A DNA stretch of 64,000 nt from positions 744,001-808,000 of the forward strand of contig NW_027490112.1 in assembly GCF_050948175.1 (NCBI RefSeq), written 5' to 3'. The position numbers and the translations under genes were made by a program. Positions 42,780-56,650 of the stretch are shown piece by piece. Origin of the DNA: Xylocopa sonorina. Its lineage: Eukaryota > Arthropoda > Insecta > Hymenoptera > Apidae. Within the stretch, counting starts at the first letter, position 1, and every line of letters begins with the position of its first letter. Below the pieces are notes generated by a model. The model was not told the origin of the DNA. It saw only the letters and a list, made by a program, of their open reading frames with translations, and searched no databases.

Positions 42780-45700
42780 TCTCATTTCTATGTTTCATGG
42801 TAAGGTATAATATGATTTGCGAAGTGTCATGTATTCCTCGTCTACACTTCAAATTAATGTAAATGCGACACTTCCCTGCAAGGAAATAGCGTTTGCAGAT
42901 GTCTACGTATCGTAGCAATAGAGTTCTTATGATTCTTAAAACGCGATATCGCATCTCATTTCTATGTTTCATGGTAAGATATAATATGAATTGCGGAGTG
43001 TTATGTATTCCTCGTCTACATTTCAAATGAATGTAAATGCGACACTTCCTTGCAAGGAAATAGCGTTTGCAAATGTCTACCTATCGTAGCAGTAGTGTTC
43101 TAATGCTTCTTAGAACGCGATGTCGCATCTCATTTCTATGTTTCATGGTAAGATATAATATGATTTGCGGAGTGTTATGTATTCCTCGTCTACACTTCAA
43201 ATGAATGTAAATGAGACACTTCCTTGCCAGGAAATAGCGTTCGCAGTTCTCTACGTATCGACGAAATAGAGTTCAAATGCTTCTTAAAACGAGATATTGC
43301 ATCTCATATCTATGTTTCATGATAAGATATAATATTCATTGCGAAGTGTTATGCATTCCTCGTCTACGATTCAAATGAATGTGAATGCGACACTTCCTCG
43401 CTAGGAAATAGCGTTTGCAGATGTCTACTCATCGTAGCAATGGATTTCTGATGCTTCTTCAAACGCGATAACGCATCTCATTTCTATGTTTCATGGTAAG
43501 ATACAATATGATTTGCGAAGTGTCATGTATTCCTCGTCCACGCTTCAAATGAATGTAAATGCGATACTTCGTTGCAAGGAAATAGCGTTTGCAGATGTCA
43601 ACGTAACGTAGCAATAGGGTTCTTATGATTCTTAAAACGCGATATCGGAACTCATTTCTATGTTTCATGGTAAGATATAATATGATTTGCGAAGTGTTAT
43701 GTATTCCTCGTCTACACTTCAAATGAATGTAAATGCGACACTTTCTTGCAAGGAAATAGCATTTGCAGAAGTCTACGTATCGTAGCAATGGATTTCTGAT
43801 GCTTCTTAAAACGCGATATCGCATCTCATTTCTATGATTCATGGTAAGATATAATATGATTTGCGAAGTGTCATGTATTCCTCGTCCACGCCTCAAATGA
43901 ATGTAAATGCGACACTTCCCTGCATGGAAATAGCGTTTGCAGATGTCTACGTATCGTAGCAATAGAGTTCTTATGATTCTTAAAACGCGATATCGCCTCT
44001 CATTCCTATGTTTCATGGTAAGATATAATATGATTTGCGGAGTGTCATGTATTCCTCGTCTACACTTCAAATGAATGTAAATGCGACACTTCCTTGCAAG
44101 GAAATAGCGTTTGCAAATGTCTACCTGTCGTAGCAATAGTGTTCTAATGCTTCTTAAAACGCGATATCGGATCTCATTTCTATGTTTTATGGTAAGATAT
44201 AATATGATTTGCGGAGTGTTATGTATTCCTCGTCTACATTTCAAATGAATGTAAATGCGACTCTTTCTTGCAAGGAAATAGCGTTTGCAGGTGTCTACGT
44301 ATCGTAGCAATGGATTTCTGCCGCTTCTTAAAACGCGATATCGCATCTCATTTCTATGTTTCATGGTAAGGTATAATATGATTTGCGAAGTGTTATGTAT
44401 TCCTCGTCTACACTTCAAATGAATGTAAATGCGACACTTTCTTGCAAGGAAATAGCGTTTGCAGATGTCTACGTATCGTAGCAATGGATTTCTGATGCTT
44501 CTTAAAACGCGATAACGCATCTCATTTCAAATGTTTCATGGTAAGATATAATATGATTTGCGAAGTGTCATGTATTCCTCGTCCAGGCGTCAAATGAATG
44601 TAAATGCGACACTTCGTTGCAAGGAAATAGCGTTTGCAGATGTCTACGTATCGTAGCAATAGAGTTCTTATGATTCTTAAAACGCGATATCGGATCTCAT
44701 TTCTATGTTTCATGGTAAGATATAATATGATTTGCGGAGTGTTATGTATTCCTCGTCTACATTTCAAATGAATGTAAATGCGACACTTTCTTGCAAGGAA
44801 ATAGCGTTTGCAGGTGTCTACGTATCGTAGCAATGGATTTCTGCTGCTTCTTAAAACGCGATATCGCATCTCATTTCTATGTTTCATGGTAAGGTATAAT
44901 ATGATTTGCGAAGTGTCATGTATTCCTCGTCTACACTTCAAATGAATGTAAATGCGACACTTCCCTGCAAGGAAATAGCGTTTGCAGATGTCTACGTATC
45001 GTAGCAATAGAGTTCTTATGATTCTTAAAACGCGATATCGCATCTCATTTCTATGTTTCATGGTAAGATATAATATGAATTGCGGAGTGTTATGTATTCC
45101 TCGTCTACATTTCAAATGAATGTAAATGCGACACTTCCTTGCAAGGAAATAGCGTTTGCAAATGTCTACCTATCGTAGCAGTAGTGTTCTAATGCTTCTT
45201 AGAACGCGATGTCGCATCTCATTTCTATGTTTCATGGTAAGATATAATATGATTTGCGAAGTGTTATGTATTCCTCGTCTACACTTCAAATGAATGTAAA
45301 TGAGACACTTCCTTGCCAGGAAATAGCGTTCGCAGTTCTCTACGTATCGACGAAATAGAGTTCAAATGCTTCTTAAAACGAGATATTGCATCTCATATCT
45401 ATGTTTCATGATAAGATATAATATTCATTGCGAAGTGTTATGCATTCCTCGTCTACGATTCAAATGAATGTGAATGCGACACTTCCTCGCTAGGAAATAG
45501 CGTTTGCAGATGTCTACTCATCGTAGCAATGGATTTCTAATGCTTCTTCAAACGCGATAACGCATCTCATTTCTATGTTTCATGGTAAGATATAATATGA
45601 TTTGCGAAGTGTCATGTATTCCTCGTCCACGCTTCAAATGAATGTAAATGCGACACTTCGTTGCAAGGAAATAGCGTTTGCAGATGTCAACGTAACGTAG

Positions 45701-47050
45701 CAATAGGGTTCTTATGATTCTTAAAACGCGATATCGGAACTCATTTCTATGTTTCATGGTAAGATATAATATGATTTGCGAAGTGTTATGTATTCCTCGT
45801 CTACACTTCAAATGAATGTAAATGCGACACTTTCTTGCAAGGAAATAGCATTTGCAGAAGTCTACGTATCGTAGCAATGGATTTCTGATGCTTCTTAAAA
45901 CGCGATATCGCATCTCATTTCTATGATTCATGGTAAGATATAATATGATTTGCGAAGTGTCATGTATTCCTCGTCCACGCCTCAAATGAATGTAAATGCG
46001 ACACTTCCCTGCATGGAAATAGCGTTTGCAGATGTCTACGTATCGTAGCAATAGAGTTCTTATGATTCTTAAAACGCGATATCGCCTCTCATTCCTATGT
46101 TTCATGGTAAGATATAATATGATTTGCGGAGTGTCATGTATTCCTCGTCTACACTTCAAATGAATGTAAATGCGACACTTCCTTGCAAGGAAATAGCGTT
46201 TGCAAATGTCTACCTGTCGTAGCAATAGTGTTCTAATGCTTCTTAAAACGCGATATCGGATCTCATTTCTATGTTTCATGGTAAGATATAATATGATTTG
46301 CGGAGTGTTATGTATTCCTCGTCTACATTTCAAATGAATGTAAATGCGACTCTTTCTTGCAAGGAAATAGCGTTTGCAGGTGTCTACGTATCGTAGCAAT
46401 GGATTTCTGCCGCTTCTTAAAACGCGATATCGCATCTCATTTCTATGTTTCATGGTAAGGTATAATATGATTTGCGAAGTGTTATGTATTCCTCGTCTAC
46501 ACTTCAAATGAATGTAAATGCGACACTTTCTTGCAAGGAAATAGCGTTTGCAGATGTCTACGTATCGTAGCAATGGATTTCTGATGCTTCTTAAAACGCG
46601 ATAACGCATCTCATTTCAAATGTTTCATGGTAAGATATAATATGATTTGCGAAGTGTCATGTATTCCTCGTCCAGGCGTCAAATGAATGTAAATGCGACA
46701 CTTCGTTGCAAGGAAATAGCGTTTGCAGATGTCTACGTATCGTAGCAATAGAGTTCTTATGATTCTTAAAACGCGATATCGGATCTCATTTCTATGTTTC
46801 ATGGTAAGATATAATATGATTTGCGGAGTGTTATGTATTCCTCGTCTACATTTCAAATGAATGTAAATGCGACACTTTCTTGCAAGGAAATAGCGTTTGC
46901 AGGTGTCTACGTATCGTAGCAATGGATTTCTGCTGCTTCTTAAAACGCGATATCGCATCTCATTTCTATGTTTCATGGTAAGGTATAATATGATTTGCGA
47001 AGTGTCATGTATTCCTCGTCTACACTTCAAATGAATGTAAATGCGACACT
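42780..47050. repeat. 12-monomer + 1 bp (2089 bp) tandem duplication
   Basis: The segment from about 42780 to 44960 recurs at 44870 to 47050, offset 2089 bp, i.e. 12 monomers plus one base. The extra base is a 1 bp insertion changing CATTTCTATG to CATTTCAAATG, at 44529-44531 and again at 46618-46620. Another marker is CGGAACTC, at 43646 and 45735, with an older relative at 40514 (3132 bp = 18 monomers before). The insertion breaks the minus-strand frame in both copies. Confidence 0.9.
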
Positions 47051-49586
47051 TCCTTGCTAGGAAATAGCGTCTGCAGATGTCTAGGTATCGTAGGAATAGA
47101 GTTCTAATGCTTCCTAAAACACGATATCGCATCTCATTTCTATGTTTCATGGTAAGATATAATATGATTTGCGAAGTGTTATGTATTCCTCGTCTACACT
47201 TCAAATGAATGTAAATGCGACACTTCTTTGCAAAGAAATAGCGTTTGCAGATGTCTACGTATCGTGGCAATAGAGTTCTTATGATTCTCAAAACGCGATA
47301 TCGCATCTCATTTCTATGTTTCATGGTAAGATATAATATGATTTGCGGAGTGTTATGTATTCCTCGTCTACATTTCAAATGAATGTAAATGCGTCTCTTT
47401 CTTGCAAGGAAATAGCGTTTGCAGATGTCTACGTATCGTAGCAATGGATTTCTGCTGCTTCTTAAAAAGCGATATCGCATCTCATTTCTATGTTTCATGG
47501 TAAGGTATAATATGATTTGCGAAGTGTTATGTATTCCTCGTCTACACTTCAAATGAATGTAAATGCGACACTTTCTTGCAAGGAAATAGCGTTTGCAGAT
47601 GTCTACGTATCGTAGCAATGGATTTCTGATGCTTCTTAAAACGCGATAACGCATCTCATTTCTATGTTTCATGGTAAGATATAATATGATTTGCGAAGTG
47701 TCATGTATTCCTCGTCCAGGCTTCAAATGAATGTAAATGCGACACTTCGTTGCAAGGAAATAGCGATTGCAGATGTCTACGTATCGTAGCAATAGAGTTC
47801 TTATGATTCTTAAAACGCGATATCGGATCTCATTTCTATGTTTCATGGTAAGATATAATATGATTTGCGAAGTGTTATGTATTCCTCGTCTACACTTCAA
47901 ATGAATGTAAATGCGACACTTTCTTGCAAGGAAATAGCGTTTGCAGGTGTCTACGTATCGTAGCAATGGATTTCTGCTGCTTCTTAAAACGCGATATCGC
48001 ATCTCATTTCTATGTTTCATGGTAAGGTATAATATGATTTGCGAAGTGTCATGTATTCCTCGTCTACACTTCAAATGAATGTAAATGCGACACTTCCTTG
48101 CTAGGAAATAGCGTCTGCAGATGTCTAGGTATCGTAGGAATAGAGTTCTAATGCTTCCTAAAACACGATATCGCATCTCATTTCTATGTTTCATGGTAAG
48201 ATATAATATGATTTGCGAAGTGTTATGTATTCCTCGTCTACACTTCAAATGAATGTAAATGCGACACTTCTTTGCAAAGAAATAGCGTTTGCAGATGTCT
48301 ACGTATCGTGGCAATAGAGTTCTTATGATTCTCAAAACGCGATATCGCATCTCATTTCTATGTTTCATGGTAAGATATAATATGATTTGCGGAGTGTTAT
48401 GTATTCCTCGTCTACATTTCAAATGAATGTAAATGCGTCTCTTTCTTGCAAGGAAATAGCGTTTGCAGATGTCTACGTATCGTAGCAATGGATTTCTGCT
48501 GCTTCTTAAAAAGCGATATCGCATCTCGTTTCTATGTTTCATGGTAAGGTATAATATGATTTGCGAAGTGTTATGTATTCCTCGTCTACACTTCAAATGA
48601 ATGTAAATGCGACACTTTCTTGCAAGGAAATAGCGTTTGCAGATGTCTACGTATCGTAGCAATGGATTTCTGATGCTTCTTAAAACGCGATAACGCATCT
48701 CATTTCTATGTTTCATGGTAAGATATAATATGATTTGCGAAGTGTCATGTATTCCTCGTCCAGGCTTCAAATGAATGTAAATGCGACACTTCGTTGCAAG
48801 GAAATAGCGATTGCAGATGTCTACGTATCGTAGCAATAGAGTTCTTATGATTCTTAAAACGCGATATCGGATCTCATTTCTATGTTTCATGGTAAGATAT
48901 AATATGATTTGCGAAGTGTTATGTATTCCTCGTCTACACTTCAAATGAATGTAAATGCGACACTTTCTTGCAAGGAAATAGCGTTTGCAGATGTCTACGT
49001 ATCGTTGCAATGGATTTCTGCTGCTTCTTAAAACGCGATATCGCATCTCACTTCTATGATTCATGGTAAGATATAATATGATTTGCGAAGTGTCATGTAT
49101 TCCTCGTCTACACTTCAAATTAATGTAAATGCGACACTTCCCTGCAAGGAAATAGCGTTTGCAGATGTCTACGTATCGTAGCAATAGAGTTCTTATGATT
49201 CTTAAAACGCGATATCGGATCTTATTTCTATGTTTCATGGTAAGATATAATATGATTTGCGAAGTGGTGTGTATTCCTCGTCTACACTTCAAATGAAAGT
49301 AAATGCGACACTTCCTTGCAAGGAAATAGCGTTTGCAGATGTCTAGGTATCGTAGCAATAGAGTTCTAATGCTTCTTAAAACGCGATATCGCATCTCATT
49401 TCTATGTTTCATGGTAAGATATAATATGATTTGCGAAGTGTTATGTATTCCTCGTCTACACTTCAAATGAATGTAAATGCGACACTTTCTTGCAAGGAAA
49501 TAGCGTTTGCAGATGTCTACGTATCGTAGCAATAGAGTTCTTATGATACTTAAAACGCGATATCGCATCTCATTTCTATGTTTCAT
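46611..49586 (-). other. Longest satellite open frame (991 codons), not called a gene
   Basis: On the minus strand this stretch reads open for 991 codons and consists of about 17 tandem 58-residue blocks, one per monomer (each beginning MKHRNE or similar, rich in Arg, Lys, Leu, Ile and Tyr). The frame persists because 174 = 3 x 58 and one consensus frame lacks a stop. By a simple equal-base estimate, a 58-codon frame is open by chance about 6% of the time and at least one of six frames about 30%, so this is unremarkable. Frequent variants between monomers change residues (GIHNTS/GIHDTS, RSIRNP/RIIRTL), and frame-breaking indels are copied with the array. No domain, signal peptide, promoter or intron structure is recognisable. 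It ends with a 1 bp insertion at its upper edge. Confidence 0.85.
46870..49000. repeat. 6-monomer (1044 bp) tandem duplication
   Basis: The segment from about 46870 to 47960 recurs at about 47915 to 49000, offset 1044 bp. Shared markers are GCAGGTGTCTACG followed by GATTTCTGCTGC, CTTCCTAAAACACG, TTTGCAAAGAA (47224 and 48268) and TGCGTCTCTTTC. Differences are few (CTCATTTC against CTCGTTTC near 48525). Confidence 0.9.
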
Positions 49587-49589
49587 GGT

Positions 49590-51780
49590 AAGATATTATA
49601 TGGTTTGTGAAGTGTCATGTATTCCTCGTCTACACTTCAAATGAATGTAAATGCGACACTTCCTTGCTAGGAAATAGCGTCTGCAGATGTCTAGGTATCG
49701 TAGGAATAGAGTTCTAATGCTTCTTAAAACACGATATCGCATCTCATTTCTATGTTTCATGGTAAGATATAATATGATTTGCGAAGTGTTATGTATTCCT
49801 CGTCTACACTTCAAATGAATGTAAATGCGACACTTCTTTGCAAAGAAATAGCGTTTGCAGATGTCTACGTATCGTGGCAATAGAGTTCTTATGATTCTTA
49901 AAACGCGATATCGCATCTCATTTCTATGTTTCATGGTAAGATATAATATGATTTGCGGAGTGTTATGTATTCCTCGTCTACATTTCAAGTGAATGTAAAT
50001 GCGTCTCTTTCTTGCAAGGAAATAGCGTTTGCAGATGTCTACGTATCGTAGCAATGGATTTCTGCTGCTTCTTAAAAAGCGATATCGCATCTCATTTCTA
50101 TGTTTCATGGTAAGGTATAATATGATTTGCGAAGTGTTATGTATTCCTCGTCTACACTTCAAATGAATGTAAATGCGACACTTTCTTGCAAGGAAATAGC
50201 GTTTGCAGATGTCTACGTATCGTAGCAATGGATTTCTGATGCTTCTTAAAACGCGATAACGCATCTCATTTCTATGTTTCATGGTAAGATATAATATGAT
50301 TTGCGAAGTGTCATGTATTCCTCGTCCAGGCTTCAAATGAATGTAAATGCGACACTTCGTTGCAAGGAAATAGCGTTTGCAGCTGTCTACGTATCGTAGC
50401 AATAGACTTCTTATGATTCTTAAAACGCGATATCGGCTCTCATTTCTATGTTTCATGGTAAGATATAATATGATTTGCGAAGTGTTATGTATTCCTCGTC
50501 TACACTTCAAATGAATGTAAATGCGACACTTTCTTGCAAGGAAATAGCGTTTGCAGATGTCTACGTATCGTAGCAATGGATTTCTGCTGCTTCTTAAAAC
50601 GCGATATCGCATCTCACTTCTATGATTCATGGTAAGATATAATATGATTTGCGAAGTGTCATGTATTCCTCGTCTACACTTCAAATTAATGTAAATGCGA
50701 CACTTCCCTGCAAGGAAATAGCGTTTGCAGATGTCTACGTATCGTAGCAATAGAGTTCTTATGATTCTTAAAACGCGATATCGCATCTCATTTCTATGTT
50801 TCATGGTAAGATATAATATGAATTGCGGAGTGTTATGTATTCCTCGTCTACATTTCAAATGAATGTAAATGCGACACTTCCTTGCAAGGAAATAGCGTTT
50901 GCAAATGTCTACCTATCGTAGCAGTAGTGTTCTAATGCTTCTTAGAACGCGATGTCGCATCTCATTTCTATGTTTCATGGTAAGATATAATATGATTTGC
51001 GAAGTGTTATGTATTCCTCGTCTACACTTCAAATGAATGTAAAGGAGACACTTTCTTGCAAGGAAATAGCGTTTGCAGATGTCTACGTATCGTAGCAATA
51101 GAGTTCTTATGATACTTAAAACGCGATATCGCATCTCATTTCTATGTTTCATGGTAAGATATTATATGGTTTGTGAAGTGTCATGTATTCCTCGTCTACA
51201 CTTCAAATGAATGTAAATGCGACACTTCCTTGCTAGGAAATAGCGTCTGCAGATGTCTAGGTATCGTAGGAATAGAGTTCTAATGCTTCTTAAAACACGA
51301 TATCGCATCTCATTTCTATGTTTCATGGTAAGATATAATATGATTTGCGAAGTGTTATGTATTCCTCGTCTACACTTCAAATGAATGTAAATGCGACACT
51401 TCTTTGCAAAGAAATAGCGTTTGCAGATGTCTACGTATCGTGGCAATAGAGTTCTTATGATTCTTAAAACGCGATATCGCATCTCATTTCTATGTTTCAT
51501 GGTAAGATATAATATGATTTGCGGAGTGTTATGTATTCCTCGTCTACATTTCAAGTGAATGTAAATGCGTCTCTTTCTTGCAAGGAAATAGCGTTTGCAG
51601 ATGTCTACGTATCGTAGCAATGGATTTCTGCTGCTTCTTAAAAAGCGACATCGCATCTCATTTCTATGTTTCATGGTAAGGTATAATATGATTTGCGAAG
51701 TGTTATGTATTCCTCGTCTACACTTCAAATGAATGTAAATGCGACACTTTCTTGCAAGGAAATAGCGTTTGCAGATGTCT
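49590..51780. repeat. Segment duplicated at +4872 bp, first copy
   Basis: About 2.18 kb that recurs at 54470-56650, offset 4872 bp (28 x 174). Markers shared only by the two copies include AAAGGAGACACTTTC (near 51042 and 55914). The segment is longer than one local unit, so a multi-unit block was copied over the intervening 1044 bp units. Confidence 0.88.
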
Positions 51781-54225
51781 ACGTATCGTAGCAATGGATT
51801 TCTGATGCTTCTTAAAACGCGATAACGCATCTCATTTCTATGTTTCATGGTAAGATATAATATGATTTGCGAAGTGTCATGTATTCCTCGTCCAGGCTTC
51901 AAATGAATGTAAATGCGACACTTCGTTGCAAGGAAATAGCGTTTGCAGCTGTCTACGTATCGTAGCAATAGACTTCTTATGATTCTTAAAACGCGATATC
52001 GGCTCTCATTTCTATGTTTCATGGTAAGATATAATATGATTTGCGAAGTGTTATGTATTCCTCGTCTACACTTCAAATGAATGTAAATGCGACACTTTCT
52101 TGCAAGGAAATAGCGTTTGCAGATGTCTACGTATCGTAGCAATAGAGTTCTTATGATACTTAAAACGCGATATCGCATCTCATTTCTATGTTTCATGGTA
52201 AGATATTATATGGTTTGTGAAGTGTCATGTATTCCTCGTCTACACTTCAAATGAATGTAAATGCGACACTTCCTTGCTAGGAAATAGCGTCTGCAGATGT
52301 CTAGGTATCGTAGGAATAGAGTTCTAATGCTTCTTAAAACACGATATCGCATCTCATTTCTATGTTTCATGGTAAGATATAATATGATTTGCGAAGTGTT
52401 ATGTATTCCTCGTCTACACTTCAAATGAATGTAAATGCGACACTTCTTTGCAAAGAAATAGCGTTTGCAGATGTCTACGTATCGTGGCAATAGAGTTCTT
52501 ATGATTCTTAAAACGCGATATCGCATCTCATTTCTATGTTTCATGGTAAGATATAATATGATTTGCGGAGTGTTATGTATTCCTCGTCTACATTTCAAGT
52601 GAATGTAAATGCGTCTCTTTCTTGCAAGGAAATAGCGTTTGCAGATGTCTACGTATCGTAGCAATGGATTTCTGCTGCTTCTTAAAAAGCGATATCGCAT
52701 CTCATTTCTATGTTTCATGGTAAGGTATAATATGATTTGCGAAGTGTTATGTATTCCTCGTCTACACTTCAAATGAATGTAAATGCGACACTTTCTTGCA
52801 AGGAAATAGCGTTTGCAGATGTCTACGTATCGTAGCAATGGATTTCTGATGCTTCTTAAAACGCGATAACGCATCTCATTTCTATGTTTCATGGTAAGAT
52901 ATAATATGATTTGCGAAGTGTCATGTATTCCTCGTCCAGGCTTCAAATGAATGTAAATGCGACACTTCGTTGCAAGGAAATAGCGTTTGCAGCTGTCTAC
53001 GTATCGTAGCAATAGACTTCTTATGATTCTTAAAACGCGATATCGGCTCTCATTTCTATGTTTCATGGTAAGATATAATATGATTTGCGAAGTGTTATGT
53101 ATTCCTCGTCTACACTTCAAATGAATGTAAATGCGACACTTTCTTGCAAGGAAATAGCGTTTGCAGATGTCTACGTATCGTAGCAATAGAGTTCTTATGA
53201 TACTTAAAACGCGATATCGCATCTCATTTCTATGTTTCATGGTAAGATATTATATGGTTTGTGAAGTGTCATGTATTCCTCGTCTACACTTCAAATGAAT
53301 GTAAATGCGACACTTCCTTGCTAGGAAATAGCGTCTGCAGATGTCTAGGTATCGTAGGAATAGAGTTCTAATGCTTCTTAAAACACGATATCGCATCTCA
53401 TTTCTATGTTTCATGGTAAGATATAATATGATTTGCGAAGTGTTATGTATTCCTCGTCTACACTTCAAATGAATGTAAATGCGACACTTCTTTGCAAAGA
53501 AATAGCGTTTGCAGATGTCTACGTATCGTGGCAATAGAGTTCTTATGATTCTTAAAACGCGATATCGCATCTCATTTCTATGTTTCATGGTAAGATATAA
53601 TATGATTTGCGGAGTGTTATGTATTCCTCGTCTACATTTCAAGTGAATGTAAATGCGTCTCTTTCTTGCAAGGAAATAGCGTTTGCAGATGTCTACGTAT
53701 CGTAGCAATGGATTTCTGCTGCTTCTTAAAAAGCGATATCGCATCTCATTTCTATGTTTCATGGTAAGGTATAATATGATTTGCGAAGTGTTATGTATTC
53801 CTCGTCTACACTTCAAATGAATGTAAATGCGACACTTTCCTGCAAGGAAATAGCGTTTGCAGATGTCTACGTATCGTAGCAATGGATTTCTGATGCTTCT
53901 TAAAACGCGATAACGCATCTCATTTCTATGTTTCATGGTAAGATATAATATGATTTGCGAAGTGTCATGTATTCCTCGTCCAGGCTTCAAATGAATGTAA
54001 ATGCGACACTTCGTTGCAAGGAAATAGCGTTTGCAGCTGTCTACGTATCGTAGCAATAGACTTCTTATGATTCTTAAAACGCGATATCGGCTCTCATTTC
54101 TATGTTTCATGGTAAGATATAATATGATTTGCGAAGTGTTATGTATTCCTCGTCTACACTTCAAATGAATGTAAATGCGACACTTTCTTGCAAGGAAATA
54201 GCGTTTGCAGATGTCTACGTATCGT
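51167..54225. repeat. Three tandem 1044 bp units
   Basis: Units begin at 51167, 52211 and 53255. They are near-identical; variants I noted are GCGACATCGC against GCGATATCGC near 51645 and CTTTCCTGCAAGG against CTTTCTTGCAAGG near 53840. The third unit diverges from the first two near 54225, where GATTTCTGCTGC replaces GAGTTCTTATG. Confidence 0.92.
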
Positions 54226-54469
54226 AGCAATGGATTTCTGCTGCTTCTTAAAACGCGATATCGCATCTCACTTCTATGATTCATGGTAAGATATAATATG
54301 ATTTGCGAAGTGTCATGTATTCCTCGTCTACACTTCAAATTAATGTAAATGCGACACTTCCCTGCAAGGAAATAGCGTTTGCAGATGTCTACGTATCGTA
54401 GCAATAGAGTTCTTATGATTCTTAAAACGCGATATCGCATCTCATTTCTATGTTTCATGGTAAGATATT

Positions 54470-56650
54470 ATATGGTTTGTGAAGTGTCATGTATTCCTCG
54501 TCTACACTTCAAATGAATGTAAATGCGACACTTCCTTGCTAGGAAATAGCGTCTGCAGATGTCTAGGTATCGTAGGAATAGAGTTCTAATGCTTCTTAAA
54601 ACACGATATCGCATCTCATTTCTATGTTTCATGGTAAGATATAATATGATTTGCGAAGTGTTATGTATTCCTCGTCTACACTTCAAATGAATGTAAATGC
54701 GACACTTCTTTGCAAAGAAATAGCGTTTGCAGATGTCTACGTATCGTGGCAATAGAGTTCTTATGATTCTTAAAACGCGATATCGCATCTCATTTCTATG
54801 TTTCATGGTAAGATATAATATGATTTGCGGAGTGTTATGTATTCCTCGTCTACATTTCAAGTGAATGTAAATGCGTCTCTTTCTTGCAAGGAAATAGCGT
54901 TTGCAGATGTCTACGTATCGTAGCAATGGATTTCTGCTGCTTCTTAAAAAGCGATATCGCATCTCATTTCTATGTTTCATGGTAAGGTATAATATGATTT
55001 GCGAAGTGTTATGTATTCCTCGTCTACACTTCAAATGAATGTAAATGCGACACTTTCTTGCAAGGAAATAGCGTTTGCAGATGTCTACGTATCGTAGCAA
55101 TGGATTTCTGATGCTTCTTAAAACGCGATAACGCATCTCATTTCTATGTTTCATGGTAAGATATAATATGATTTGCGAAGTGTCATGTATTCCTCGTCCA
55201 GGCTTCAAATGAATGTAAATGCGACACTTCGTTGCAAGGAAATAGCGTTTGCAGCTGTCTACGTATCGTAGCAATAGACTTCTTATGATTCTTAAAACGC
55301 GATATCGGCTCTCATTTCTATGTTTCATGGTAAGATATAATATGATTTGCGAAGTGTTATGTATTCCTCGTCTACACTTCAAATGAATGTAAATGCGACA
55401 CTTTCTTGCAAGGAAATAGCGTTTGCAGATGTCTACGTATCGTAGCAATGGATTTCTGCTGCTTCTTAAAACGCGATATCGCATCTCACTTCTATGATTC
55501 ATGGTAAGATATAATATGATTTGCGAAGTGTCATGTATTCCTCGTCTACACTTCAAATTAATGTAAATGCGACACTTCCCTGCAAGGAAATAGCGTTTGC
55601 AGATGTCTACGTATCGTAGCAATAGAGTTCTTATGATTCTTAAAACGCGATATCGCATCTCATTTCTATGTTTCATGGTAAGATATAATATGAATTGCGG
55701 AGTGTTATGTATTCCTCGTCTACATTTCAAATGAATGTAAATGCGACACTTCCTTGCAAGGAAATAGCGTTTGCAAATGTCTACCTATCGTAGCAGTAGT
55801 GTTCTAATGCTTCTTAGAACGCGATGTCGCATCTCATTTCTATGTTTCATGGTAAGATATAATATGATTTGCGAAGTGTTATGTATTCCTCGTCTACACT
55901 TCAAATGAATGTAAAGGAGACACTTTCTTGCAAGGAAATAGCGTTTGCAGATGTCTACGTATCGTAGCAATAGAGTTCTTATGATACTTAAAACGCGATA
56001 TCGCATCTCATTTCTATGTTTCATGGTAAGATATTATATGGTTTGTGAAGTGTCATGTATTCCTCGTCTACACTTCAAATGAATGTAAATGCGACACTTC
56101 CTTGCTAGGAAATAGCGTCTGCAGATGTCTAGGTATCGTAGGAATAGAGTTCTAATGCTTCTTAAAACACGATATCGCATCTCATTTCTATGTTTCATGG
56201 TAAGATATAATATGATTTGCGAAGTGTTATGTATTCCTCGTCTACACTTCAAATGAATGTAAATGCGACACTTCTTTGCAAAGAAATAGCGTTTGCAGAT
56301 GTCTACGTATCGTGGCAATAGAGTTCTTATGATTCTTAAAACGCGATATCGCATCTCATTTCTATGTTTCATGGTAAGATATAATATGATTTGCGGAGTG
56401 TTATGTATTCCTCGTCTACATTTCAAGTGAATGTAAATGCGTCTCTTTCTTGCAAGGAAATAGCGTTTGCAGATATCTACGTATCGTAGCAATGGATTTC
56501 TGCTGCTTCTTAAAAAGCGATATCGCATCTCATTTCTATGTTTCATGGTAAGGTATAATATGATTTGCGAAGTGTTATGTATTCCTCGTCTACACTTCAA
56601 ATGAATGTAAATGCGACACTTTCTTGCAAGGAAATAGCGTTTGCAGCTGT
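54470..56650. repeat. Segment duplicated at +4872 bp, second copy
   Basis: Second copy of 49590-51780; see that entry. Similarity ends near 56645, where this copy has GCAGCTGTCTACG and the first copy has GCAGATGTCTACG followed by a different monomer order. Confidence 0.88.
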
